Shown: positions 52,533-61,709, counted from the first letter of the stretch. The stretch is DNA of 64,000 nucleotides from Aquabacterium soli (GCF_003933735.1 NZ_RSED01000001.1:1-64000), one strand, 5' to 3'. Notes: generated by a model from the letters alone, not told the origin. Made by a program: numbers and translations.

Positions 52533-54569
52533 TCACAGGGTCTTGAGGTACTCCAGGAGGGCCCAGCGCTCTTCGTCGGTCAGCGACTGCACGAAGTCGT
52601 GGCCGCCATTGCCCTGGCCGTACAGGTGGCTGTTGAACACCATGCGCGACTGGATCTGCTTGTCCGTGACCGGCGGGGGCGACTGGTAGGCCAGCGAGTT
52701 GTTCGCACCCACCGCGTTGGCGATGCCGGCGAACAGCTGGTCGATGGTCGCCATGCCGTTGGAGCAGGGCAGGTAGGGCGATGCGGTGGCCTGGCTGTTG
52801 TTGCACGGCAGGTCCTTGACCTTCCACCCCAGCTTCTTGAAGTCGTACGAAGCGAGGCTGGCGTCGTAGCCCTGGTTCTTGCCGCCGATGCCGGGGGCCG
52901 TGTACTGGCGCTGCCAGATCTTGGGCCGTGCCGACGAGGGCTGGAGCACATCCCACAGCGTGGGCACGCTGCCGTTGTGGAAGTACGGGGCACCCTGCCA
53001 TGCGCCGTACAGCGGCGGTGCCACGTAGCCGAAGGGCTTGAGCCATTCGTTGGGGCCTGTGGGCGAGTAGGTGGGTGGCGCGCCGTAGCCCAGGTCATAG
53101 GTGCGGCGGGGAATGCGGCGCAGCTGGCTGATCAGCTGGTTGTCGTTCCAGCCTTTCCACTTCGGGTTGAGCTCGTTGTAGGCGAACCAGGAGGTCTGCC
53201 AGGCGCGGCGCTTGCGCTCGTCCTGCATCAGGCCGACGCGCTTGTCGTCGGTCAGGATGGTTTCGTACGGCGTGATGACGCCGGCCACGCCCTTGAGGCG
53301 CGGGTCGGGCAGGAAGCTCGGGTTGGCCGCGTGGCGTGGCGAGTAGACGCCGTGGCAGCTGGCGCACGAGCCATTGCCGGGCTGCTTGGGGATGCCCGCA
53401 TTGGCGCCGTTGGCCCACAGGTCGCGCTCGTGGAAGATCACGGCGCCCTTCTCGGCCAGCGGCGTGTCGATGGGGCCCTGGTCCCACTTGGGGGGCGACA
53501 GCGAGATCAGCCAGATGTTGATGTCTTCGAACTCGTAGTAGATGGCGCGGCGCTCGGCGGCGCTGCGCATCACGTTGGCCACCGCGAAGGCCATCTCCGA
53601 TCGCACGTTGTCGGACGTGAGTGCGCCGTCCCAGAACTGGCGGGGCTTCCAGGCCCGGTGCCACCAGTGCGGCGCCTTGGACATGCCGGCCGCATGGCTC
53701 GGGAACCACTCCATCAGGCTGGGCGACAGCAGGATGGAGTCCATGTCCCAGATGGCGGGCAGGGCGTCCACGATGCCGATGGCATCGGTGGTGCCGCGGC
53801 CCACGCTCCAGGGGATGGGCGCCAGCTGCAGCACGGCTGTGACGCCGTTGGCGCGGAAGATGTCCGACTGGGTCACGCCCGCGTCGTTGGCATCGTTGGA
53901 GCGGCCCCAGGCGAAGGGACGCTCGCCGGGGTTGCCGACGCGCGAGTCGTGGCAGGCCGAGCACGTCACGCCCACCAGGCCGTTCCACTTGCCGTCCTTG
54001 CCCTTGTCCTGCATGAAGCCCAGGGGCAGCTGGCCGCTGCCGCCATTGGTCTTGTTGGGGTCCTCGCCCGGCAGCGGGTAGGGGTTGCGGTATTCGGCAG
54101 AGGTGTAGCCGTAGCGCTTGATCACCTGTTCATCGAAATCCGCGGGGCGGCTCTTGAGCCCCCACACCTTCCACAGGTTGGCATAGCCGGTGGCCGTGCT
54201 GAAGGGCTGGAAATACTGTTTGCCGGTGATGTACTTGTAGCCGCGGTACGCGGCTGCACGGTACTGGCCGCAGGTCTGCGGCCGCGCTGGCAGCTTGGCC
54301 ACGTAGGGCTCGGGCGGGTTGTGCAGATCCACGTAGAAGGCGTTGAACTGGATGGCCGTGCCCGGCTTGTTGACACCTTCCTTGACCAGCATGCGCGGGT
54401 CCACCGGCAAGGGTGTCGCATCGGGCTTGCCTTCGCAGGCCGCGGCCCAGGGCGCGCGGATGTCCTGCATGTCGAGCAAGGGGAGGTCGGCGGCCAGGGC
54501 ATGGCCTGCCAGCGTCAGGAACGCAAGGGCGGCGGCGGGCTGGACGGCCCGCCTGGGGGATGTGTTCAC
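52533..54569 (-). CDS. Rubber oxygenase, RoxA/RoxB (LatA) family dihaem c-type cytochrome
   Basis: A 678-aa secreted protein with a signal peptide ending near GHALAA. Two c-type haem sites are Cys203-Ser-Ala-Cys206-His207 and Cys402-Ala-Ser-Cys405-His406. RoxA has the same CSACH and CASCH sites, at His195 and His394. Between them lie Phe312-Trp313 (RQFWDGAL) and Phe328 (EMAFAV), matching RoxA Phe301-Trp302 and Phe317 in identity and 16-residue spacing. RoxA-type enzymes cleave the double bonds of cis-1,4-polyisoprene with O2, giving oxo-aldehydes (ODTD). The start is GTG 54569, with AGGAG eight bases upstream; the length equals the family norm. It is head gene of the ccm/aldehyde dehydrogenase run and diverges from CoA-metabolism genes across two operator palindromes. 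RoxA versus RoxB is not decided here. Confidence 0.9.
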   Translation of the reverse strand: MNTSPRRAVQPAAALAFLTLAGHALAADLPLLDMQDIRAPWAAACEGKPDATPLPVDPRMLVKEGVNKPGTAIQFNAFYVDLHNPPEPYVAKLPARPQTCGQYRAAAYRGYKYITGKQYFQPFSTATGYANLWKVWGLKSRPADFDEQVIKRYGYTSAEYRNPYPLPGEDPNKTNGGSGQLPLGFMQDKGKDGKWNGLVGVTCSACHDSRVGNPGERPFAWGRSNDANDAGVTQSDIFRANGVTAVLQLAPIPWSVGRGTTDAIGIVDALPAIWDMDSILLSPSLMEWFPSHAAGMSKAPHWWHRAWKPRQFWDGALTSDNVRSEMAFAVANVMRSAAERRAIYYEFEDINIWLISLSPPKWDQGPIDTPLAEKGAVIFHERDLWANGANAGIPKQPGNGSCASCHGVYSPRHAANPSFLPDPRLKGVAGVITPYETILTDDKRVGLMQDERKRRAWQTSWFAYNELNPKWKGWNDNQLISQLRRIPRRTYDLGYGAPPTYSPTGPNEWLKPFGYVAPPLYGAWQGAPYFHNGSVPTLWDVLQPSSARPKIWQRQYTAPGIGGKNQGYDASLASYDFKKLGWKVKDLPCNNSQATASPYLPCSNGMATIDQLFAGIANAVGANNSLAYQSPPPVTDKQIQSRMVFNSHLYGQGNGGHDFVQSLTDEERWALLEYLKTL

Positions 54570-54701
54570 GGTGTGTTCTCCTGGATCACCTGGTGGGGAT
54601 CGCTGTCTCAGCGAGGGGACCTTGTGCGCCGCCGCGGGCAAATACCGGCCGAGGTCGGTGGCGCAGGGTCGAACAGTAGGGCTTGGCTCCTGCGCCAGCT
54701 C

Positions 54702-54717
54702 TCGTCAGATCTGACGA
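54702..54717. promoter_or_regulatory. Operator palindrome 1 of the rubber regulon
   Basis: TCGTCAGATCTGACGA is a perfect 16-bp palindrome, 132 bases upstream of the rubber oxygenase start and 136 upstream of the racemase-family start. Related copies are at 54768-54783 and 61694-61709. Confidence 0.7.
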
Positions 54718-54767
54718 TTTTTGGGGCGGCCATTGCGCGTGCGATGGACCCCGTTTCCGGGTGCGCC

Positions 54768-54783
54768 TCGTCGGTTCTGACGA
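54768..54783. promoter_or_regulatory. Operator palindrome 2 of the rubber regulon
   Basis: TCGTCGGTTCTGACGA matches operator 1 at 13 of 16 positions. It lies 70 bases upstream of the racemase-family ATG, centre-to-centre 66 bp from operator 1. Confidence 0.65.
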
Positions 54784-54853
54784 TGGCTTGTTGGCCGTGC
54801 TTGAGCCACCATGCGGCCCTCGGCCAGGGTTGCTGGCTTGCAGGAGGCACTTG

Positions 54854-56008
54854 ATGTCGGGTCCCTTGACAGGGCTGAAGGTGATAGAGATGGCCGGCGC
54901 CGGCCCCACCCCCTTCGGCGCGATGATGCTGGCGGACATGGGTGCCGCCGTGTTGCGCATCGCGGGAGCAGGTGCTCCCACGCAGGACGACCCGCGCGAC
55001 GTGACGACCCGCGGGCGCCAGACCCTGCCGCTGGACCTGGCGCGGCCCGAGGCGGTGGACACCTTCCTGCACCTGGTCGAATCGGCGGATGTGCTGATCG
55101 AAGGACACCGGCCTGGCGTGATGGAAGGCTGGGGCCTGCCGCCCGAGGTGTGCCTGGCCCGCAACCCCCGCCTGGTCTATGCCCGTGTCACGGGCTGGGG
55201 CCAGTACGGCCCGCTGGCGCACACCGCCGGCAATGACATCAACCACATCGCCATCAGCGGCGCCCTGCACGCCATGGGCCGCGACAGCGACACCCCGGCG
55301 CCGCCCTTGAATGTGCTGGGCGATGCCGGAGGGGGCGGCATGCTGCTGACCTTCGGCGTGCTGGCCGCGCTGTACGAGGCGCAGCGCTCGGGCCATGGGC
55401 AGGTCGTGGATGCCGCCTGTGTCGACGGCGCGGCCCTGATGTCCTCGGCCCTGTACGGCTTCAAGGCCGCGGGCCAGTGGAGCAACCAGCGTGGCGCCAA
55501 TCTGCTCGATGGCGGCGCGCACTTCTACGACACCTACGCCTGTGCCGACGGCAAGTACGTGGCCATCGGGGCGATCGAGCCGCGCTTCTACGCCCAGTTG
55601 CTGGAGCTGTGCGGCGTGCAGGACCAGGCCTTCGACGTGCAGATGGATGCCGCGCGCTGGCCGCTGCTCAAGCTGCGCATGGCCGATGTGTTCCGCACCC
55701 GCACCCGCGACGAGTGGTGCCGCATCCTGGAGGGCAGCGACGCCTGCTTCTCGCCCGTGCTCGACTGGGACGAAGCGCCCCGCCATCCCCACAACCGCGC
55801 CCGCGAGACCTTCGTGTCCGTCGATGGCGTGGTGCAGCCTGCGCCCGCGCCCCGCTTCAGCCGCACACCCGCGACACCGCCGCGCCGCCGAGTTCCCCAG
55901 CAGCCGGACCACGTGCTGCGCGACTGGGGCCTGAGCGAGGCGGGCCTGGCCCGCTGGCGCGGCGGTCCCGGCCAACCAGAGTCGTCAGTACCCACCGAGG
56001 GCCGCTAG
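54854..56008 (+). CDS. CaiB/BaiF family protein, alpha-methylacyl-CoA racemase-like
   Basis: A 384-aa protein that starts at ATG 54854 after CAGGAGG. Residues 1-35 ([20 protein letters not shown]) and [20 protein letters not shown] are diagnostic of the alpha-methylacyl-CoA racemase (AMACR/Mcr) branch. These enzymes interconvert 2R/2S-methylacyl-CoA so beta-oxidation of methyl-branched chains can proceed, and Mcr is part of actinobacterial rubber catabolism. The catalytic Asp is present (Asp157), but the usual catalytic His of AGHDINY is Asn127 here (AGNDINH). Activity or stereochemistry may differ. It is first in a three-gene run with acyl-CoA synthetase and acyl-CoA dehydrogenase and diverges from the rubber oxygenase. 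Confidence 0.9.
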   Translation: MSGPLTGLKVIEMAGAGPTPFGAMMLADMGAAVLRIAGAGAPTQDDPRDVTTRGRQTLPLDLARPEAVDTFLHLVESADVLIEGHRPGVMEGWGLPPEVCLARNPRLVYARVTGWGQYGPLAHTAGNDINHIAISGALHAMGRDSDTPAPPLNVLGDAGGGGMLLTFGVLAALYEAQRSGHGQVVDAACVDGAALMSSALYGFKAAGQWSNQRGANLLDGGAHFYDTYACADGKYVAIGAIEPRFYAQLLELCGVQDQAFDVQMDAARWPLLKLRMADVFRTRTRDEWCRILEGSDACFSPVLDWDEAPRHPHNRARETFVSVDGVVQPAPAPRFSRTPATPPRRRVPQQPDHVLRDWGLSEAGLARWRGGPGQPESSVPTEGR

Positions 56009-56037
56009 GCCCCGGACACAACGAAGGAGACCTCCCC

Positions 56038-57594
56038 ATGCAACTGACCCAAGCCTTGCACAAGGCCGTGCGCGAATGCCCCAACGCCCTGGCCGTGGCC
56101 TGTGGCGACCAGGAACTGAGCTTCCGGCAACTGGCCGACCGCGTGGCCCGCCTGGCCGGCGTGCTGCGCCAGCTGGGCATGCAGCCCGGCGACCGTGTCG
56201 GCATGATGGCGCTGAACTCCATCCGCTACGTGGAGTACCTCTACGGCGTGTGGTGGGGCGGTGGCGTGATCAACCCCGTCAACGTGCGCTGGAGCCCGGC
56301 CGAGGTCGGCTATTCGCTCGACGACTGCGACACCCGCATCTTGCTGGTGGACCGCTACTTCGCGCCGCAGGCAGCCTTGCTGCGCGAGACCTCGCAATGT
56401 CTCAAGACCCTGGTGTACTGCGACGATGGCGAAGTGCCGGCCGGCATGCTGGGCTACGAGCAGCTGATGGCCGAGGCCCAGCCCGCGCAAGACCGTCGCC
56501 ATCAAGGCGAGGACCTGGCCGCGGTGATGTACACGGGCGGCACCACTGGCAAGCCCAAGGGTGTCACGCTCACGCACACCAACCTCTACCTCAATGCCCT
56601 GAGCGCCGTGGCCGCTGTGCCCCGCCCGGGCGACAAGGTGGGCCTGGTGGTCGCGCCGTTCTTCCATGTGGCCGGCTGCGGCCTGTCGCTGCAGCTGATC
56701 CAGCGCCTGGCCACGCAGATCGTCGTGCCCATGTTCGACGAGGTCGTGATCCTGCAAGCCATCGAAAAACGCAAGGTCACCGAGAGCTTCCTGGTGCCCA
56801 CGATGATCAAGCGCCTGGTCGACCACCCGCGCTTCAAGGAGTTCGACCTGTCCAGCCTGGGCATGCTGCTGTACGGCGCGGCCCCGATCGATGAGGCCTT
56901 GCTCGACCAGGCCATGAAGGCCCTGCCGCACACCGAGTTCTGCCAGGCCTACGGCATGACGGAGCTGGCGCCCACCATCTCGGTGCTGCTGCCGCAGGAC
57001 CACCGGCCCGGCCCGGACCAGGCGCGCCGCCTGCGCTCGGCCGGCCGCCCCGTGCCGATCGCCGAGGTGCGCATCGTCGACCCCGCCGGCCAGGAGGTGC
57101 CCGCGGGCACCGTGGGCGAGATCGTGGCCCGCGGGCCCATGGTGATGAAGGGCTACTGGAACAAGCCCGAGCAGACCGCGGCCGCCCTGCGCGATGGCTG
57201 GATGCACACCGGCGATGGCGGCTACATGGACGAAGAGGGCTACCTCTACGTGGTCGACCGCATCAAGGACATGATCGTGACGGGCGGCGAGAACGTCTAC
57301 ACCGCCGAGGTGGAGAACGCCATCGCGCAGCTGCCGCAGGTGTCGATGTCGGCCGTGATCGGCGTGCCCGACGACCACTGGGGCGAGCGCGTGCACGCCG
57401 TGGTGGTGCTGCGCGAGGGCGCCTCGCTGGACGAGGCCGCGCTGATCGCCCATTGCAAGGCGCTGATCGCCGGCTACAAGTGCCCGCGCAGCGTCGAGTT
57501 CCGCAAGGAGCTGCCGGTGTCGCCGGCCGGCAAGCTGCAGAAGTTCATCCTGCGCGAGCCCTTCTGGGCCGGCCGCACGCGCGCCATCAACTGA
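56038..57594 (+). CDS. Acyl-CoA synthetase (AMP-forming)
   Basis: A 518-aa ANL-superfamily ligase. The P-loop is YTGGTTGKPKG (residues about 165-175), then YGMTE, HTGDGGYMDEEGYLYVVDR, and the C-terminal catalytic Lys in SPAGKLQKF. It activates a carboxylic acid with ATP and CoA. AAGGAG precedes the ATG, 29 bases after the racemase-family stop. In this setting the acid is presumably the oxidised rubber-cleavage product; the length and motifs fit medium/long-chain or aromatic acid ligases equally. Confidence 0.93.
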   Translation: MQLTQALHKAVRECPNALAVACGDQELSFRQLADRVARLAGVLRQLGMQPGDRVGMMALNSIRYVEYLYGVWWGGGVINPVNVRWSPAEVGYSLDDCDTRILLVDRYFAPQAALLRETSQCLKTLVYCDDGEVPAGMLGYEQLMAEAQPAQDRRHQGEDLAAVMYTGGTTGKPKGVTLTHTNLYLNALSAVAAVPRPGDKVGLVVAPFFHVAGCGLSLQLIQRLATQIVVPMFDEVVILQAIEKRKVTESFLVPTMIKRLVDHPRFKEFDLSSLGMLLYGAAPIDEALLDQAMKALPHTEFCQAYGMTELAPTISVLLPQDHRPGPDQARRLRSAGRPVPIAEVRIVDPAGQEVPAGTVGEIVARGPMVMKGYWNKPEQTAAALRDGWMHTGDGGYMDEEGYLYVVDRIKDMIVTGGENVYTAEVENAIAQLPQVSMSAVIGVPDDHWGERVHAVVVLREGASLDEAALIAHCKALIAGYKCPRSVEFRKELPVSPAGKLQKFILREPFWAGRTRAIN

Positions 57595-57625
57595 CCCCGT
57601 TCTTCACTTCAGCCAGAGAGGCGTC

Positions 57626-58774
57626 ATGACGCTGGACACCCGTCGCTCCTGGAGCGACCCCGACCTTGATCTGTTCCGTGACAACGTGGCGCGCTTCGTC
57701 GAGAACGAAGTGCTGCCGCACGATGAAGAGGCCCGCCGCCGCGGGAATGTGGGCCACGCGCTGTGGCACAAGGCCGGCGCCAACGGCCTGCTGTGCACGG
57801 ACATCCCCGAGCAGTACGAAGGCGGCGGCGGTGATTTCCGCCACGAGGCCATCGTGTACGAGGAGCTGGCACGCCGCGCCCTCACCGGCATCAGCACCTC
57901 GGTGCATGCCATCGTGGCGCACTACATCCTCAACCACGGCACAGAAGCGCAGCGGCAGGCCTACCTGCCGCGCATGGCGCGTGGCGAGCTGGTGGGCGCC
58001 ATCGCGATGACCGAGCCCGGCACTGGCTCGGACCTGCAGGCCATCCGCGCCAAGGCCGACAAGCGTGACGGGGGCTATGCGATCTCCGGCACCAAGACCT
58101 TCATCACCAACGGCTACCTGGCCGGGCTGGTGCTGGTGGTGGCCAAGACCGATCCGGCGCAGGGGGCGCGCGGCACGTCCATCCTGATTGTCGAGACCCA
58201 GGATTGCAAGGGCTACAGCGTGGGCCGCGTGCTCGACAAGATCGGCCTGAAGGCGCAGGACACCTCGGAGCTCTTCTTCGACGAGGTGTGGGTGCCCGAG
58301 GACCGCATACTGGGCGGCGAAGAAGGCAAGGGCTTCTTCCAGCTGATGAGCGACCTGCCCTACGAGCGCCTGATCATCGGCGTGACGGCCCTGGCCGCCA
58401 TGGAAGGCGCCTACGAGGCCACGCTGGCCTACACGCGCGAGCGCAAGGCCTTCGGCAAGCCAGTGGCCGATTTCCAGAACACGCGCTACAAGCTGGCCGA
58501 GGTGGCCACGCAGATCAAGGTGGGCCGGGCCTTCATCGACCAGTGCGTCGAGCGCCTGGTGGCCGGCACGCTGGACACGGCCACGGCCTCCATGGCCAAG
58601 CTGTGGGCCACCGAGGCCCAGGGCCGCGTGGTCGACGAGTGCCTGCAGCTGTTCGGCGGCTACGGCTACATGAACGAGTACATGATCGCCCGCATGTACG
58701 CGGATGCGCGGGTGCAGCGCATCTACGGCGGCACCAACGAGATCATGAAAGAGGTGATCGCCCGGGCGCTGTGA
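57626..58774 (+). CDS. Acyl-CoA dehydrogenase (IVD/LCAD-type active site)
   Basis: A 382-aa FAD enzyme introducing the 2,3-double bond in acyl-CoA. Signature segments are AMTEPGTGSDLQAI, FITNGYLAG, TRERKAFGKPV and QLFGGYGYMNEY. The C-terminal position that holds the catalytic Glu in MCAD/SCAD (YEGT) is Gly368 (YGGT). Instead Glu247 in LPYERLIIG occupies the helix-G position used by isovaleryl-CoA and long-chain acyl-CoA dehydrogenases. That arrangement is typical of enzymes for branched or bulky acyl chains and fits methyl-branched isoprenoid intermediates. It follows the ligase after 31 bases and is convergent with the LuxR gene. Confidence 0.95.
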   Translation: MTLDTRRSWSDPDLDLFRDNVARFVENEVLPHDEEARRRGNVGHALWHKAGANGLLCTDIPEQYEGGGGDFRHEAIVYEELARRALTGISTSVHAIVAHYILNHGTEAQRQAYLPRMARGELVGAIAMTEPGTGSDLQAIRAKADKRDGGYAISGTKTFITNGYLAGLVLVVAKTDPAQGARGTSILIVETQDCKGYSVGRVLDKIGLKAQDTSELFFDEVWVPEDRILGGEEGKGFFQLMSDLPYERLIIGVTALAAMEGAYEATLAYTRERKAFGKPVADFQNTRYKLAEVATQIKVGRAFIDQCVERLVAGTLDTATASMAKLWATEAQGRVVDECLQLFGGYGYMNEYMIARMYADARVQRIYGGTNEIMKEVIARAL

Positions 58775-58810
58775 AGCGACCCAGCGTGCCGCTGACCCGC
58801 GCGGGCGGGA

Positions 58811-61564
58811 TCAGCGGATGACCGCCAGCTTGCGCGCGATGGCCACGGCCTGCGTGCGGCTGTGCGTGCCCAGCTTGAGGTTGATGTTGCGCAGGTGGGT
58901 GCGCACGGTGCTGTCCGAGACGAACAGCTTCTCGGCCATGGCGCCGTTGGAGTAGCCCTCGGCCAGCAGCTGCAGCACGCGGATCTCCTTGCGCGTCAGC
59001 GGCTCGGCCAGCGGCTGGGTGGCTGCGCCGGCCGGGTCCGCATCGCCCATCGACACGGGGCCGACGATCTTGAGCAGGCGCTGCAGGTACTCGTCGAAGA
59101 TGGGGTCGGTGGGCTCGTGCGCATGGGCGGGTGCCTGTGCCCGCGATTGCAGGTGGGCGTGGCAACGGTGCAGCAGCACGGCCACGGCCGGGCCTTCGTC
59201 CAGGATCAGGCGGATGAAGCCGTCGTGGCAGGTCTGGCGCAGCACGGCCAGCAAGGTTTCGGTGGCGCCGAGGATGTCGCCTGTTCGCTGCTGGGCCAGG
59301 GCCTGCAGCACGCGCAGCTTGAACACGCGGCCATGACGCGTGCGTGACTGCGCATCGACGATCTCTTCCTGCAGCGCGCCCATGGCCTGCTGTGCATCAC
59401 CGAAGCAGATGTCCCAGCGCAGGCGCGCCAGGCGCAGGTCATGCAGCTCGTGCGCGGGCAGGCGCTGCCGGGCCACCCGTTGCCACAGGATCTGGTCGTT
59501 GGCCCGGGCCAGTTCGTCACGCGATGCCTGGGCATGGCCCTGCAGCAGCAGCATGCGCGAGCGCTCGAGCTTGGCGCTGGCCACCACGCGCGGCAACTGG
59601 CGGTGATGCCCCAGGTACTCCAGTTCGGTCAGCACGTGGAAGGCGGCGTCGATGTCGCCGCGCTGGAAGGCGATGCGCGAGCGCAGCACATGGCTCAGGA
59701 TCATGTGGTCGGGCAGGCCCACGTCGCGCGCCAGCGGCAGGTACACATTGAGCAGGTGCTCCGACTGATCGAGCTGATCGAGCTCGTACACCACCGAGGC
59801 ATAGAAGATGCCCGCCCAGGCGTGTCCGTTGGTGTGGTTGTAGGTGCTGGTGCCACCCGTCACGGCCATCCGAAAGCGCGCCGTGGCCTGGCGCAGCCGG
59901 CCCTCCTGCAGATCGAGCAGGCCTTCCATCGACTCCGTGTACATGCGCACGAACAGGCTCGAGCCCTGCGTGGCTCGGGCCGCATCGAGCAGGCGGTGCG
60001 CCTCGTGGTGGTGCCCCATCACGGACACCACGTTGGCCATGGCGTTGGTGAGCACGCTGTCGGCGAAGGGGCTGGCGCTGGGCAGCGTGGCGAGGCTTTC
60101 ATGGCCGACGCGGTAGGCATCCTCGTAGCGGTCCATCATCGCCAGCAGCAGTGGCCGCAGCGCATTGACATTGGCGCTGACGGCCGGGTCGCTGCCTGCA
60201 TCGGGGTGGATGCACTCCAGCTGCGCCATGGCCTGCCAGGGGCCCTGCGTGAAGCAGGTGGCCCAGACCCGGATGGCCTGCAGGCGTGGATGGGAGCTCA
60301 GGGCCTCGTCGGGGATCACGCTGAACCACCGGCCCAGCAGCCGCAACTGGCCCTTGAACAGGAACTCGTCCGCGTGCGGTTCGAGCAGGGACAGGGCGTG
60401 GGGAAAGTCTCCGCCCTCGATGGCATGCTCCACGGCGGGCACGGTCTGGCCCTGTGATTCATGCCAGGCCGAGGCTGCCAGGTGCAGGCGCGGCAGATCT
60501 TCAGGGTGCTCGCGCGCCAGCTGGTTGCGCAGGAAGTCGGCGAACAGGCTGTGGTAGCGCCAGCGCGGCCCCGTGTCGTCCGTGGGCGTGACCGGCGTGA
60601 GGAAGAGGTTGGCGCTGTCGAGCTGTTCAAGGATGCGGGCGCTGTCCAGGCGCGGGTTCAGCGCCTGGCACACCGAGGTGTTGAGCTGGCGCAGGATGCT
60701 GGTGCGCATGAGGAACTCGCGCACCTCCGGCCCCTGATGGGCCAGCACGTCCTCGGCCAGGTAGTCGGCGATGGCCCTGTTCGATCCCGAGAAGCGCTCG
60801 ATGAAATCGCTGTCGGTGCCACGGCGGTCCAGCGCCATCGAGGCCAGCCACAGCGCGGCCACCCAGCCTTCGGTCTTGCTGTGGAGCTGTGCCAGCGATT
60901 CGGCCGGCAGGGCATGCGCGCTGCGCAGCTGGAAGAAGTGCGTGGTCTCTTCCAGGCTGAAGCGCAGGTGTTCGGTGTCCACCTCGACCAGCTGACCACG
61001 CGCCCTCAGACGTCCCATGCCCAGGTCGGGCAGCCCGCGCGACCCGATCACGAGCTGGCCCCGGCGCGGCAGGTGGTCGATGATCTCGCGCACCAGGCCC
61101 AGCACCGCCGGCTCCTGGATCAGTTCGAAGTCATCGAGGAACAGGGCGAAGGGCCCGCTGTGGCGGGTCAGCGATTCGACCACGTCCACCGGCGTGCCAT
61201 GGGCCATGGGCTCCAGCGCGAGGCGGGTGGCGGCGGCGTTGAGCCCCAGCAGGAAGCGCGACACGTCGTTGTCGGCCCGGTCCAGTGTGAGCCAGGCGGT
61301 GGCAACGCCCTGTTCTTCGAGGCCGGCGCGTGCCTGCAGCATGGCCGTGGTCTTGCCGAACCCGGCGGGCGCACGCACCAGCACCAGCTTGGCGGCTGTG
61401 GCCTGCACGATCCGCTCGCAGGCGGCCGTGCGCAGCACCTGCAGGGCGCTGGCGCCCAGGGGGTTGAGTTTCGAGGCCAGTGCGGGCGATGGCGGCGTCA
61501 TCGGCGTGTTCATGTCCGTGGCGCTCGGGTCGGCGGGGGCGGTGGGCGAGGAGACGGGAGGCAT
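58811..61564 (-). CDS. MalT-type large LuxR-family regulator (LAL/STAND ATPase)
   Basis: A 917-aa protein. The N-terminal STAND NTPase has Walker A APAGFGKTT, Walker B ALFLDDFEL and sensor GSRGLPDLGM; a long helical/TPR-like middle (residues about 330-800) follows. The C-terminal LuxR HTH is LTRKEIRVLQLLAEGYSNGA then SDSTVRTHLRNINLKLG. Such proteins bind an inducer, oligomerise with ATP and activate catabolic operons. Start ATG 61564 has AGGAA upstream; ATG 61513 is an alternative. It sits between two parts of the rubber locus and diverges from the thiolase gene over an operator palindrome, so it is the prime candidate regulator. Confidence 0.92.
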   Translation of the reverse strand: MPPVSSPTAPADPSATDMNTPMTPPSPALASKLNPLGASALQVLRTAACERIVQATAAKLVLVRAPAGFGKTTAMLQARAGLEEQGVATAWLTLDRADNDVSRFLLGLNAAATRLALEPMAHGTPVDVVESLTRHSGPFALFLDDFELIQEPAVLGLVREIIDHLPRRGQLVIGSRGLPDLGMGRLRARGQLVEVDTEHLRFSLEETTHFFQLRSAHALPAESLAQLHSKTEGWVAALWLASMALDRRGTDSDFIERFSGSNRAIADYLAEDVLAHQGPEVREFLMRTSILRQLNTSVCQALNPRLDSARILEQLDSANLFLTPVTPTDDTGPRWRYHSLFADFLRNQLAREHPEDLPRLHLAASAWHESQGQTVPAVEHAIEGGDFPHALSLLEPHADEFLFKGQLRLLGRWFSVIPDEALSSHPRLQAIRVWATCFTQGPWQAMAQLECIHPDAGSDPAVSANVNALRPLLLAMMDRYEDAYRVGHESLATLPSASPFADSVLTNAMANVVSVMGHHHEAHRLLDAARATQGSSLFVRMYTESMEGLLDLQEGRLRQATARFRMAVTGGTSTYNHTNGHAWAGIFYASVVYELDQLDQSEHLLNVYLPLARDVGLPDHMILSHVLRSRIAFQRGDIDAAFHVLTELEYLGHHRQLPRVVASAKLERSRMLLLQGHAQASRDELARANDQILWQRVARQRLPAHELHDLRLARLRWDICFGDAQQAMGALQEEIVDAQSRTRHGRVFKLRVLQALAQQRTGDILGATETLLAVLRQTCHDGFIRLILDEGPAVAVLLHRCHAHLQSRAQAPAHAHEPTDPIFDEYLQRLLKIVGPVSMGDADPAGAATQPLAEPLTRKEIRVLQLLAEGYSNGAMAEKLFVSDSTVRTHLRNINLKLGTHSRTQAVAIARKLAVIR

Positions 61565-61693
61565 GGCGGTTCCTGCGTTCTGTGGGCGTGCCGCATCACC
61601 GCGGGCGGCGTGCACCAGGATCTGCCGGGATTCTCCGCCCGCATTAATGTGCTTGTCTGTTCGGGCAATACCTAGGCCCGGGTGCACGCCATT

Positions 61694-61709
61694 CCGTCGG
61701 TTCCGACGA
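61694..61709. promoter_or_regulatory. Operator palindrome 3 of the rubber regulon
   Basis: CCGTCGGTTCCGACGA, with perfect arms CGTCGG/CCGACG, lies 58 bases upstream of the thiolase ATG and 129 bases upstream of the LuxR start. It matches operator 2 at 14 of 16 positions. Confidence 0.65.

Noticed and set aside
55982-55988. TCGTCAG half-site resembling the regulon palindrome just before the acyl-CoA synthetase gene
   Set aside because: Only one arm is present (followed by TACCCACCG), and it lies inside the 3' end of the racemase-family gene.
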